NCBI RefSeq assembly: GCF_000024225.1
Contig: NC_013203.1
Coordinates: 558,001-622,000 of the forward strand
Direction: 5' to 3'
Length of the DNA: 64,000 nt
DNA from: Lancefieldella parvula DSM 20469
GTDB lineage: Bacteria > Actinomycetota > Coriobacteriia > Coriobacteriales > Atopobiaceae
In this document: piece after piece, positions 43,405 through 50,444 of the stretch
Position numbering within the stretch: the first letter of the stretch is position 1
Layout of the letters: each line of letters opens with the position of its first letter
Notes under the pieces: model-generated
Told to the model about the DNA's origin: nothing
What the model saw: only the letters and a program-made list of their open reading frames with translations
Database searches by the model: none
Translations under genes and position numbers: made by a program

Positions 43405-45742
43405 CGAGAGGACCAAAAAAGAGGTTAAGGCACCAGGAGCAGATAATTACCGTCTGCTTGAGGGCGCCGTGCGCTCATATTTGCCTGAGGAGGCTCAGAC
43501 TAAGATTGCTGCTGCGTATACCTTTGCCGCTGACTACCACAAAGACCAGCGCCGCCGTTCCGGCGAGCCCTATATCAACCATCCAGTTGAAGTAGCTCTT
43601 ATTCTTGCACACGATCTTCACATGGACGAGGACACCATCTGCGCTGCTCTTATGCATGATACCGTAGAAGATACATCTGCCTCACTCGATGAAATTTCTT
43701 CTCGCTTTGGTAAGTCAGTTGCTGAGCTTGTTGACGGCGTTACCAAGCTTACGTCTATTGAGGTTAGCTCAATGGACGAGAAGCAAGCACTTAACTTGCG
43801 CAAAATGTTTCTTGCTATGTCAAAGGACATCCGTGTTGTTATTATCAAGCTTGCTGACCGTCTTCATAATATGCGTACGCTTGCGGCACTTCCACCGGAT
43901 CGTCGCCTGTTTAAGGCGCGAGAAACCATGGATGTGTATGCACCACTTGCTGATCGCCTAGGTATCTCTTCGGTTAAGTGGGAGCTTGAAGACTTGTCCT
44001 TCTTTTGGCTTGAGCCAGAGGAATACCAGCGTGTTGCTCGTATGGTCTCTGACTCTCGTGCGCAAAGAGAGAATGATCTCAACAACGCTAAGAAGACTTT
44101 GACTGACGAGCTCAACGCTGCAGGAATTACTGACTTTCAGATTACGGGTCGTCCTAAGCACCTGTGGTCCATCTACCAAAAGATGGTCCGTAAGGGCAGG
44201 GAGTTCTCCAACATCTACGATCTTATCGCCCTGCGCGTTATTACCAAGAACGTAGGCGATTGTTACTCAGCGCTTGGTGCTATCCATGCACTTTGGCATC
44301 CAATGCCTGGTCGTTTTAAGGACTACATTGCAACGCCTAAGGCAAACCTTTATCAGTCTCTACATACAACGGTCATTGGCCCTGATGGTCGTCCTATTGA
44401 GATTCAGATTAGAACAGCTGAGATGCATGAAGCATCTGAGTACGGTATTGCTGCCCACTGGCTCTACAAGGAAGAGGGCAATTCAAAGGGCAAGATGTCC
44501 TCTGAGGATAAGCTTATTGACTCTACTATCAACTGGATTCGTCGCAGTCTTGACTGGGCTGTCGAAGACGATATTGATGATCCTCATGAGTTCTTGGACA
44601 ACCTGCGTGTAGACCTCTTTGAGCATGAGATTTTTGTCTTTACTCCAAAGGGTGAGGTCATGAGCTTGCGTGTTAACTCGACACCTTTAGACTTTGCCTA
44701 TGCCGTTCACACTGAGGTAGGTAATCACTGCGTTGGCGCGCGTGTTAACGGCTCCGTTGTTCCGCTGACGCATACGCTTCAGATGGGCGATCGCATTGAG
44801 ATCTTAACTAACAAGAACGCCCGTCCTTCTCGCGACTGGATGACGCTGGTAAAGACTCCGTCTGCTCGTGCAAAGATTCGTAAGTATTTCTCGCAAGAGA
44901 ACAAGTCTGATGATGCAGAGCGCGGTCGTTCTGAACTTGCAAAAGAGTTGCGTAAGCATGGCTATGGTATCAGCGCCACGCGCACCATTAAGGCGCTTGA
45001 TCAGCTCATTGAACAGTTTGATTATCGCAGCGTAGATGACCTGTTTGCGGGTATTGGTGCGGGTAATCAATCTGTCAAACAGGTTGTTAATCGTGTGAGC
45101 GAGATTTTGGAAGAGAAGAATCCTGAGATAGTTACTGAGCAAGAGCGCAACGCAGCACGCCTTCAGGAGAAGAACAAGGCCATTGCAAACGATCAGCCCT
45201 TGGTTCGCTCGTACGTTATTTCTCGTACTGCTAAGGGAAGTCGTCCTAAGAAGTCTAACTGCGGCGTTGTGGTAAACGGCGATCCAGATTTACTTGTTCA
45301 TCTTGCACATTGCTGCAATCCTGTTGCAGGAGACGATATTGTGGGCTTTATCACACGTGGCCGCGGTGTTTCAGTTCACCGTGCCAACTGCCCTAATGTT
45401 AAAGACCTGTCCAACGATCCAAAACGTATCATTCCTGTTTCTTGGGATGCGAGCGGCGCTACTGAATTTAGAGTTGAGATTGTCGTTGAGGCAACAGACC
45501 GCATGGGTCTTCTTAAAGACGTTACGGTTGCTTTGTCTGATGCTGGCGCAAATATTCTTTCTGCTGCTACACAAGTTGGCGAGCAGGGCGTGGTGCGTAT
45601 GCGTTTTCTTGTTTCAATCTCCGATACTAGCTTACTTGACACCTTATTTGCATTTGTGACTCGCGTGCCTTCTGTCTACGACGCTCGTCGTATTATGCCA
45701 GGTGAAGGCGCTAATCAGATGAGAAGGAGACTTTATGGCTAA
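43397..45742 (+). CDS. rel: Bifunctional (p)ppGpp synthetase/hydrolase
   Basis: Long Rel/SpoT-type alarmone enzyme, 781 residues. In order: HD hydrolase domain (HDTVEDT near residue 85-91; conserved His-Asp), synthetase domain with GRPKHLWSIYQKM and YDLIALRVI then YKDYIATPK-like FKDYIATPKANLYQSLHT, a TGS domain (VFTPKGEVMSLRVNSTPLDF), a helical and zinc-finger-like part with CGVVVNGDPDLLVHLAHCC and a C-terminal ACT domain (ATDRMGLLKDVTVALSDAG). Both catalytic parts look intact, so it should make and degrade ppGpp. ATG 43397 has GGGAGG upstream and overlaps the recJ-recQ stop by 8 bases (ATGAGTGA). Confidence 0.97.
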   Translation: MSDERTKKEVKAPGADNYRLLEGAVRSYLPEEAQTKIAAAYTFAADYHKDQRRRSGEPYINHPVEVALILAHDLHMDEDTICAALMHDTVEDTSASLDEISSRFGKSVAELVDGVTKLTSIEVSSMDEKQALNLRKMFLAMSKDIRVVIIKLADRLHNMRTLAALPPDRRLFKARETMDVYAPLADRLGISSVKWELEDLSFFWLEPEEYQRVARMVSDSRAQRENDLNNAKKTLTDELNAAGITDFQITGRPKHLWSIYQKMVRKGREFSNIYDLIALRVITKNVGDCYSALGAIHALWHPMPGRFKDYIATPKANLYQSLHTTVIGPDGRPIEIQIRTAEMHEASEYGIAAHWLYKEEGNSKGKMSSEDKLIDSTINWIRRSLDWAVEDDIDDPHEFLDNLRVDLFEHEIFVFTPKGEVMSLRVNSTPLDFAYAVHTEVGNHCVGARVNGSVVPLTHTLQMGDRIEILTNKNARPSRDWMTLVKTPSARAKIRKYFSQENKSDDAERGRSELAKELRKHGYGISATRTIKALDQLIEQFDYRSVDDLFAGIGAGNQSVKQVVNRVSEILEEKNPEIVTEQERNAARLQEKNKAIANDQPLVRSYVISRTAKGSRPKKSNCGVVVNGDPDLLVHLAHCCNPVAGDDIVGFITRGRGVSVHRANCPNVKDLSNDPKRIIPVSWDASGATEFRVEIVVEATDRMGLLKDVTVALSDAGANILSAATQVGEQGVVRMRFLVSISDTSLLDTLFAFVTRVPSVYDARRIMPGEGANQMRRRLYG

Positions 45743-46511
45743 TCAGAACGAAGGCTGCTCTTGCGGTCATAACCACGAGGAAGAGCATGGCAGACACGGC
45801 GGTTGCTGTGGTCATCATGGCGAGCACGGCCATGGTGAGCATGGACACGAAGGCTGCTGCGGTCATCACGGTCACGGCGGATGTCATCACGCAAAAGACC
45901 AGATTGGTATTTTTAAGGTAGGCCCTCTTGAAACTAACTGCTACATCTATGTTTCTGGCAATGAGTGCATGATTATAGACCCCGGTGCATCGGGCGCAGA
46001 GATTGCTGCACAGTTATTAAATCTTGAACTTAAGTATATTGTCGCCACTCACGGTCATGCAGACCATGTTGGCGGCGTTAAGGCTTTGAAGCTTGCAGTT
46101 TCAAGTGCTCAATATCTGATTAACGAGGCAGACAATGAGCTTGCACAGAGGGCTCACAACTCAAACGACATTTATGATGATGCTCCAGAGCCAGATGGTA
46201 TTCTCCATGAGGGAGATGTTCTTTCCGTTGGAACAGCACAGTTCAAGATTATGGAAACTCCTGGTCATACTCCTGGTGGCATTATTTTGGTGGGAGAGGG
46301 AACAGCTTCCGGCGCCGTTTTTGTAGGTGACACACTCTTCCAGGGTTCTGCTGGAAGAACAGATCTCCCAGGCGGCGATTTTGACACGCTCAAAGTATCT
46401 TTAAATCGCATTAAGACAGAGCTTGATCCAACCTCTATCATTTTATCAGGGCACGGAAATCAAACGTCTTTAGAGGCAGAGCTTGCAACCAATCCGTTCT
46501 TGCAGGATTAA
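45735..46511 (+). CDS. Metallo-beta-lactamase-fold hydrolase with His/Cys/Gly-rich N-terminus
   Basis: 258 residues. The C-terminal 200 residues are a glyoxalase-II-like MBL hydrolase: THGHADHVGG (zinc-binding HxHxDH), GHTPGG, FVGDTLF and a final SGHG. The first ~53 residues are a low-complexity metal-binding tail: about twenty His, several CC or CGHH pairs and many Gly, repeating motifs such as CCGHHGEHGHGEHGHEG. This resembles nickel, zinc or copper storage and chaperone tails of metallochaperones rather than ordinary MBL proteins. The start ATG 45735 overlaps the relA stop by 8 bases (ATGGCTAA), so it is coupled to stringent-response translation. The substrate of the hydrolase is unknown. 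Confidence 0.88.
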   Translation: MANQNEGCSCGHNHEEEHGRHGGCCGHHGEHGHGEHGHEGCCGHHGHGGCHHAKDQIGIFKVGPLETNCYIYVSGNECMIIDPGASGAEIAAQLLNLELKYIVATHGHADHVGGVKALKLAVSSAQYLINEADNELAQRAHNSNDIYDDAPEPDGILHEGDVLSVGTAQFKIMETPGHTPGGIILVGEGTASGAVFVGDTLFQGSAGRTDLPGGDFDTLKVSLNRIKTELDPTSIILSGHGNQTSLEAELATNPFLQD

Positions 46512-46537
46512 ATTAGCTACAACTTTGATGATTTAGC

Positions 46538-46584
46538 AAGACAGATTTGCATAGGTGCGGTATAGTACCTATGCAAACTTTTTT
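46538..46584 (+). terminator. Terminator hairpin with an embedded promoter, upstream of tRNA-Leu
   Basis: TTTGCATAGGT (46546-46556) pairs perfectly with ACCTATGCAAA (46567-46577) and is followed by CTTTTTT, a terminator for the relA-MBL operon. The T-run abuts the tRNA-Leu 5' end at 46585. The hairpin loop contains TATAGT (46561-46566), which with AAGACA at 46538-46543 and a 17-base spacer forms a plausible promoter for the tRNA. Confidence 0.78.
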
Positions 46585-46668
46585 GCCCGAGTGGCGGAAT
46601 GGCAGACGCGGAGGTCTCAAAAACCTTTGAGGAAACTCGTGTGGGTTCAAGTCCCACCTCGGGCACCA
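46585..46668 (+). tRNA. tRNA-Leu (anticodon CAA)
   Basis: 84-base class II cloverleaf: acceptor GCCCGAG/CTCGGGC, anticodon stem GAGGT/ACCTT around CTCAAAA (anticodon CAA, reading TTG), a long variable arm, T-loop GTTCAAGTC, and encoded ACCA end. Confidence 0.95.
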
Positions 46669-46925
46669 GTTAAAAGTTTAAGCTAGATGTGAATTTCTCG
46701 TCATATCTAACTTGGCACTTGTAATGTTTTCTCGTTGGAGGTAACCTTACAAGGTATTTTTGAAGTGGGATTGAACGTGAGTCCCCACCTACACAGCGCA
46801 AAAGCAGCTGTCTGGTCAGACAATTTAATTATCGCACGCTATATGTGCGTATTGTCTCCCAGTTGCTTATGCACTGGGTTTTTTATTGGCGGACAAGCAA
46901 TTGTCCAAGAGGGAAGGTGTACAAG
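46669..46925 (+). other. infC leader region
   Basis: 257 bases with no gene. It holds several inverted repeats: CTTGTAA with TTACAAG (46718-46753), CGCAC with GTGCG, a terminator-like stem at 46858-46886, and GGACAA with TTGTCC (46891-46906) immediately before the ribosome-binding site. The layout fits an attenuated leader like the L20-controlled infC-rpmI-rplT leader of Bacillus, although I see no shared sequence with it. Confidence 0.6.
46858..46886 (+). terminator. Attenuator in the infC leader
   Basis: CCCAG-TGC pairs with GCA-CTGGG (one bulged T, TTAT loop), followed by TTTTTTATT. It precedes infC by about 40 bases and is likely a regulated terminator. Confidence 0.72.
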
Positions 46926-47498
46926 ATAGCCAAGAACGATGGTCCTCGCATTAATGAGGAAATCACTGCTCGCACGTGCCGTCTTATTGACGCTGATGGT
47001 AGTCAGCTTGGTCTTTTTGGCGTCAATGATGCAATGAAGAGAGCTCGTGAGCATGGTCTTGATCTCGTAGAGATTGCTCCAAATGCCGAGCCTCCTGTAT
47101 GCAAGATTCTTGATTACAGTAAGTTCAAGTATGAGCAGGCTCGCAAAGCCAAGGCAGCTCGTAAGAACCAGGTCAAGATTGAAGTCAAAGAGATGAAGTT
47201 CCGCCCAAAGATTGATGTGGGCGATTACGAGACCAAGAAGGGTCACGTGCTTCGTTTTCTTAAGAAGGGAGCACGCGTCAAGATTACCATCATGTTCCGT
47301 GGACGCGAGATGGCTCACCCAGAGCAGGGTCGTATTGTACTTGATCGCCTTGCTGAAGATTTGAAGCCTTATGCCACAATTGAGCAAAAACCGCTCATTG
47401 AAGGCCGTAACATGCACATGCTCGTTGCTCCAATCAAGGGAGCGTTTGACGAGAAGCCCGAGGGTGCTGAGGATAGCACCACACAGGAGGAGAAGTAG
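46926..47498 (+). CDS. infC: Translation initiation factor IF-3, probable ATA start
   Basis: About 190 residues with standard IF-3 blocks: [53 protein letters not shown], and the C-domain [18 protein letters not shown]. Homology begins at about AKNDGPRIN. No ATG lies at the right place: ATG 46845 is before the leader terminator, and GTG 46917 would leave only three bases after its purine-rich site. ATA 46926 has AAGG (46914-46917) eight bases upstream and gives the expected N-terminus ([10 protein letters not shown]). IF-3 genes in other bacteria use rare AUU or AUC starts so that IF-3 can control its own translation, so a rare start here is credible but not proved. Confidence 0.9.
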   Translation: MAKNDGPRINEEITARTCRLIDADGSQLGLFGVNDAMKRAREHGLDLVEIAPNAEPPVCKILDYSKFKYEQARKAKAARKNQVKIEVKEMKFRPKIDVGDYETKKGHVLRFLKKGARVKITIMFRGREMAHPEQGRIVLDRLAEDLKPYATIEQKPLIEGRNMHMLVAPIKGAFDEKPEGAEDSTTQEEK

Positions 47499-47499
47499 T

Positions 47500-47700
47500 A
47501 TGCCTAAGATGAAGACGCACAAGGGTTCGGCTAAGCGTTTCCGCCGCACCGGTACTGGCAAGATTATGCGTGCTAAGGCTTTTAAGAGCCACATTCTTAC
47601 TAAGAAGTCTCAGAAGCGTATCCGCGGCTTCCGTAAAGAAGCTGTTCTTTCCGCTGGCGATGCAGCAGTAGTTTCTCAGCGTATGGGCGCTAAGAATTAA
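47500..47700 (+). CDS. rpmI: Ribosomal protein L35
   Basis: 66-residue basic 50S protein. [20 protein letters not shown] is the diagnostic L35 N-terminus, then [20 protein letters not shown]. The ATG 47500 begins one base after the infC stop with AGGAGG upstream. Too short for its frame's longer upstream opening, which lies over infC and is not real. Part of the classical infC-rpmI-rplT operon. Confidence 0.97.
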   Translation: MPKMKTHKGSAKRFRRTGTGKIMRAKAFKSHILTKKSQKRIRGFRKEAVLSAGDAAVVSQRMGAKN

Positions 47701-47741
47701 GCGCGCCACCCACCAGATCAAATAACAAGGAGTGATTAGAT

Positions 47742-48101
47742 ATGGCAAGAGTTAAGCGCGCAGTTGCTGGCCGCAAGAAGCGTCAGACGCTCGTCGAGCG
47801 CACAAAGGGTTATTACGGAACTTCTTCTCGTACTTTCCGTGGTATGAAGGAGCAGTCACAGCATTCTGGTCAGTATGCTTACCGCGACCGTCGCAACAAG
47901 AAGCGTGATTTCCGCGCACTATGGATTCAGCGTATCAACGCTGCAGCACGCATCAATGACCTTTCTTACAGCAAGTTTATGCACGGCCTTAAGCTTGCTG
48001 GCGTCGAGCTTGATCGCAAGGTTCTCGCAGAGATTGCTTACTCTGACGAGCAGGGCTTTGCAGATCTTGCAGAGATTGCTAAGAAGGCACTTGCTGAGTA
48101 G
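47742..48101 (+). CDS. rplT: Ribosomal protein L20
   Basis: 119-residue 50S protein with the conserved N-terminal [20 protein letters not shown] and [14 protein letters not shown] central helix. L20 binds 23S rRNA early in assembly and, in Bacillus, represses its own operon through the leader, which matches the structured infC leader here. ATG 47742 has AAGGAG eight bases upstream. It ends the operon; a strong terminator starts 63 bases later. Confidence 0.98.
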   Translation: MARVKRAVAGRKKRQTLVERTKGYYGTSSRTFRGMKEQSQHSGQYAYRDRRNKKRDFRALWIQRINAAARINDLSYSKFMHGLKLAGVELDRKVLAEIAYSDEQGFADLAEIAKKALAE

Positions 48102-48164
48102 TTTCAGTATACGCTGAGCGATTTCATCGCAGTTTTACTTTGGACTGCGTATCTCGTGCATATG

Positions 48165-48199
48165 AACCCCGTACATCTTGCATGTACGGGGTTTTCTTT
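48165..48199 (+). terminator. Terminator after rplT
   Basis: A 12-bp perfect stem, AACCCCGTACAT with ATGTACGGGGTT, 5-base loop, then TTCTTTT. Confidence 0.92.
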
Positions 48200-48200
48200 T

Positions 48201-48315
48201 GGCAAGAAACCCGGATGGAATGCGTCGCGCGGTTGATCTTCCGGCGTGCTTGCTAGCGTCCACCCGGCTCCCGACGGACCCCGGTCTGGCCCTGGTGAGC
48301 CTGATTTTTCTCGCC
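48201..48315. repeat. Structured 115-bp element bounded by inverted 12-mer cores
   Basis: It begins GGCAAGAAACCC (one mismatch from the 12-mer) and ends TTTCTCGCC, so its ends can pair. Inside, CCCGGATGGA (48210-48219) and a later TCCACCCGG (48258-48266) can pair around a GC-rich interior with more complementary runs. It is GC-rich against its AT-rich surroundings and encodes nothing recognisable on either strand. It lies in the gap between the convergent rplT and wecA-like genes. Confidence 0.5.
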
Positions 48316-48403
48316 ATGTCTAAGTAAATTTACTCAGATGTGACGCACGTTTCAAGCTCAGAAAATATGTTTCAGCTAAGGTCGGTTGCTTTAGCTACTA
48401 CGC

Positions 48404-48492
48404 GCCTGATTTCATTAAAGAATCGGTAGATTTTGCCTAATAACATCAAAGAATCTGTGGATTTGCCTGATTTTGTTAGAGAATCGGTGTCT
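48404..48492 (+). repeat. Three tandem ~30-bp degenerate repeats
   Basis: Copies at 48404-48434, 48435-48464 and 48465 onward share gcct-atttcatNaaagaatcggt-like bodies. With one base removed, copies 1 to 3 would all read P(D/N)(F/N)(I/V)(K/R)ESV(D/S), suggesting remnants of a coding repeat. No repeat is separated by unique spacers, so it is not a CRISPR array. Confidence 0.6.
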
Positions 48493-48519
48493 CAAATACA
48501 GAATCTTTGCACTTTTCAG

Positions 48520-48574
48520 GCGCACTTAGCGAGAGAAGCGCGCTGGAGTCTGCGCACTTGGCGAGAAGAACGCG
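48520..48574 (+). repeat. Two 23-bp repeats carrying the GCGAGA core
   Basis: Copies at 48520-48542 and 48552-48574 match at 20 of 23 positions (GCGCACTT, then GCGAGA or GCGAGAA, ending CGCG), period 32. The second contains the GGCGAGAAG core. Part of the 573-bp gene-free gap 48102-48674. Confidence 0.6.
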
Positions 48575-48674
48575 TTACTGCAAGGTATCTGCCGAGAAAT
48601 CCATGCAGCTGTATCTGTGTGGCGAGGACCGTAGGTCGCACAGAAAGCTGATTTTGAGCAGCTAGTTGCCCTAG

Positions 48675-49895
48675 TTATTCGTTCTTGTAATCTCCATGGA
48701 TGAGCTCTTCGAAATGCTCGTGCTCTTCTTCGTGGAACTGTTTAATTTCTTTATCGAAGTCCGGGTCTTTTGGATCAATGAGCTCGTCTTCGCCAGTCTT
48801 TGGGTCAGTGTGGTGCAGCAAAACGGGCTCAAATAAATGTAGATATTTTGCAAAGAGCGCAGACATGGTAAGCAGTAGAACAAAAATTGCAATACGAGGT
48901 ATCGTGTTGACCTGCGTCATAATGAGCGAGCCAACGCACAAGAGGGAAGTCCAGCCATACATCAAAAGAACTGCTTGGCGCTGGTTGTATCCGTGCGCCA
49001 TCAGGCGATGATGGATGTGTCCGCGGTCGGCGGTGGCAAAACTGACGTGTGCGCGTGTACGGCGGACGATTGCCGAGAAGGTATCAATGATTGGAATACC
49101 TGCAACGACGAGAGGAACAATGATGGTTGTGAGTCCTGCCCAGCGGGTGACGGACAAAAGCGAAATTGTTCCTAAAGCAAATCCTAAGGTCAGGGAACCA
49201 GAATCGCCCATGAAGATAGTTGCAGGGTACGAGTTATGAACCAAAAATCCTAGCGTAGTGCCTGCGATCGCTGCACTTAAAAGTGCAGCATCAAATCGTC
49301 CTGCCCAAATAGAAAGTACAAACATTGTGGTAGAGGCAATGCAAGTAATTCCTGAAGAAAGTCCATCAAGACCATCGATAAGATTAATGATATTAGCGTA
49401 AGCAACCAAGTAGATGACAGTTGCTGGATAGGCAAGCCAGCCAAGATCTACAAAGCCATACGCGGTAAATGGATCAACGACATTACCGATAATCAGACCG
49501 TCTGCTGCTGCAATGCTTGCGGCAATAAACTGACCAGCAAGTTTTTGGATAGGCTTGAGAGAAAAAATGTCGTCAAGTAAGCCGGTTAAGAAAATGACAA
49601 CAAACGCAGCACCAACAATCCAGAAGTTGACGTTGAGATAGTAGTGGGAAGAGAAGGTAATCTCGGCATGTCCAAGAATTGCTTCAACGCCATAACGTAC
49701 CAGCATAGCAACGGCTAGTCCAAAGAAAATGGCTACGCCACCCATGCGAGGGACAGGTTTTTTATTAACTCGACGTGCAGAGGGTTTATCGACAACTCCA
49801 AGTTTCCAGGCCAGCTGACGAACGGCAGGGGTAATCAGCGCTGAACCAAGACCAGCTGAGAGGAAAACACAAAACATGGTTACCCAGAGGTTCAA
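48675..49895 (-). CDS. WecA/TagO-type UDP-GlcNAc:undecaprenyl-phosphate GlcNAc-1-phosphate transferase
   Basis: 406-residue polytopic enzyme that starts lipid-linked synthesis of teichoic acids, arabinogalactan-like or other cell-wall glycans. VDKPSARRVNKKPVPRMGG near the N-terminus, FLTGLLDDIFSLKP (metal-binding Asp pair), NLIDGLDGLSSG, FMGDSGSLTLGFALG, and the late ADRGHIHHRLMAHG are typical of the MraY/WecA superfamily; the HIHH block favours WecA/TagO over MraY. A cytoplasmic acidic, His-rich tail follows the last helix. TTG 49895 has GGAGGG eight bases upstream; ATG 49877 is possible. It is convergent with the rplT operon. Confidence 0.92.
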   Translation of the reverse strand: MNLWVTMFCVFLSAGLGSALITPAVRQLAWKLGVVDKPSARRVNKKPVPRMGGVAIFFGLAVAMLVRYGVEAILGHAEITFSSHYYLNVNFWIVGAAFVVIFLTGLLDDIFSLKPIQKLAGQFIAASIAAADGLIIGNVVDPFTAYGFVDLGWLAYPATVIYLVAYANIINLIDGLDGLSSGITCIASTTMFVLSIWAGRFDAALLSAAIAGTTLGFLVHNSYPATIFMGDSGSLTLGFALGTISLLSVTRWAGLTTIIVPLVVAGIPIIDTFSAIVRRTRAHVSFATADRGHIHHRLMAHGYNQRQAVLLMYGWTSLLCVGSLIMTQVNTIPRIAIFVLLLTMSALFAKYLHLFEPVLLHHTDPKTGEDELIDPKDPDFDKEIKQFHEEEHEHFEELIHGDYKNE

Positions 49896-50013
49896 GCCGT
49901 ATACCCTCCAATAAAACAGTATTTAACTGCTAAAATCCATACCGTTTAATTGTGCTGCTCATTAAAAAACAAGTCAAGACTTTAATCTTTTTATAATTTC
50001 TTTATAGTAAGAA

Positions 50014-50180
50014 TTGTCCTTTCCCGCAGTCTAAACTGGGTGAACCGACAAGTTTTTTCAGGGAGCCTAATCTCGTGTTCAGTACAGGCATCCTTCGTTG
50101 TTAAGGAAGCTGGAACGCCCGAGTGCGGCACCCACCTTATGAAGGTGGGTTCATAGATGACTGCGGGGGAGGATATTTTC
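50014..50180 (+). ncRNA. ssrS: Probable 6S RNA
   Basis: The 413-bp gap between wecA and tRNA-Ala contains an RNA-like fold: a 14-bp closing stem (50018-50031 with 50159-50172, including CCCGCAGTC and GACTGCGGG), a large internal bubble, a second stem (CTCG and GTTC with GAAC and CGAG near 50072 and 50113), and a terminal hairpin TCCTT/AAGGA. CCCACCTT/AAGGTGGG at 50131-50149 can form an alternative hairpin, as 6S RNAs do on release. TATAAT (49992-49997) and TATAGT (50003-50008) lie just upstream. 6S RNA mimics an open promoter and binds sigma-70 RNA polymerase. Recognition is by architecture and remembered motifs, not a model search. Confidence 0.6.
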
Positions 50181-50267
50181 TGCTGCAAGGTTCTGTAGAA
50201 GAGTCACAGAAGAGCCGCGGAGGGTCAGCAGAAGGCTGCAGGTCGTCTCGTTTCACCCGCATAATCA

Positions 50268-50296
50268 TTGACATACCTGCCCCTGATTGCCACAAT
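50268..50296 (+). promoter_or_regulatory. Promoter of tRNA-Ala
   Basis: TTGACA (50268-50273), 17-base spacer, CACAAT (50291-50296). The -35 is perfect and the -10 is partial. The tRNA starts 13 bases later. Confidence 0.7.
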
Positions 50297-50308
50297 AAGT
50301 ACCGCAAC

Positions 50309-50384
50309 GGGGATATAGCTCAGTTGGGAGAGCGCTGCCTTCGCAAGGCAGAGGCCGAGGGTTCGAATCCCTTTATCTCCACCA
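50309..50384 (+). tRNA. tRNA-Ala (anticodon CGC)
   Basis: 76-base cloverleaf: acceptor GGGGATA/TATCTCC, D-arm with GCTCAGTTGGGAGAGC, anticodon stem CTGCC/GGCAG around TTCGCAA (anticodon CGC, reading GCG), T-loop GTTCGAATC, encoded ACCA. Confidence 0.95.
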
Positions 50385-50395
50385 TGACTTTGACG

Positions 50396-50420
50396 CGCGC
50401 AGAGATCCTGCGCGTTTTTT
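50396..50420 (+). terminator. Terminator after tRNA-Ala
   Basis: CGCGCAG pairs with CTGCGCG around AGATC, then TTTTTT. Confidence 0.9.
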
Positions 50421-50444
50421 ATACGTACATCTGCTTGGGCAGAT

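Noticed and set aside
46845-46925. infC start at ATG 46845
   Set aside because: It precedes the leader terminator and would add 27 residues not found in IF-3.
48135-48317. 60-residue minus-strand reading frame in the 48.2 kb element
   Set aside because: Very basic, no ribosome-binding site, no family seen; the base pairing and 12-mer-like ends explain the sequence better.
48404-48492. CRISPR array
   Set aside because: Repeats are contiguous and degenerate with no spacers, and no cas gene is nearby.
48433-48651. 72-residue plus-strand reading frame over the 48.4 kb repeats
   Set aside because: It lacks a ribosome-binding site and covers only part of the repeats; the first copy is out of frame by one base, as in a decayed gene.
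50014-50180. T-box leader or SRP RNA
   Set aside because: No T-box AGGGUGGNACCGCG-like block or downstream synthetase, and no SRP GGUCAGG/GGAAGG core; the closing stem and bubble fit 6S RNA better.
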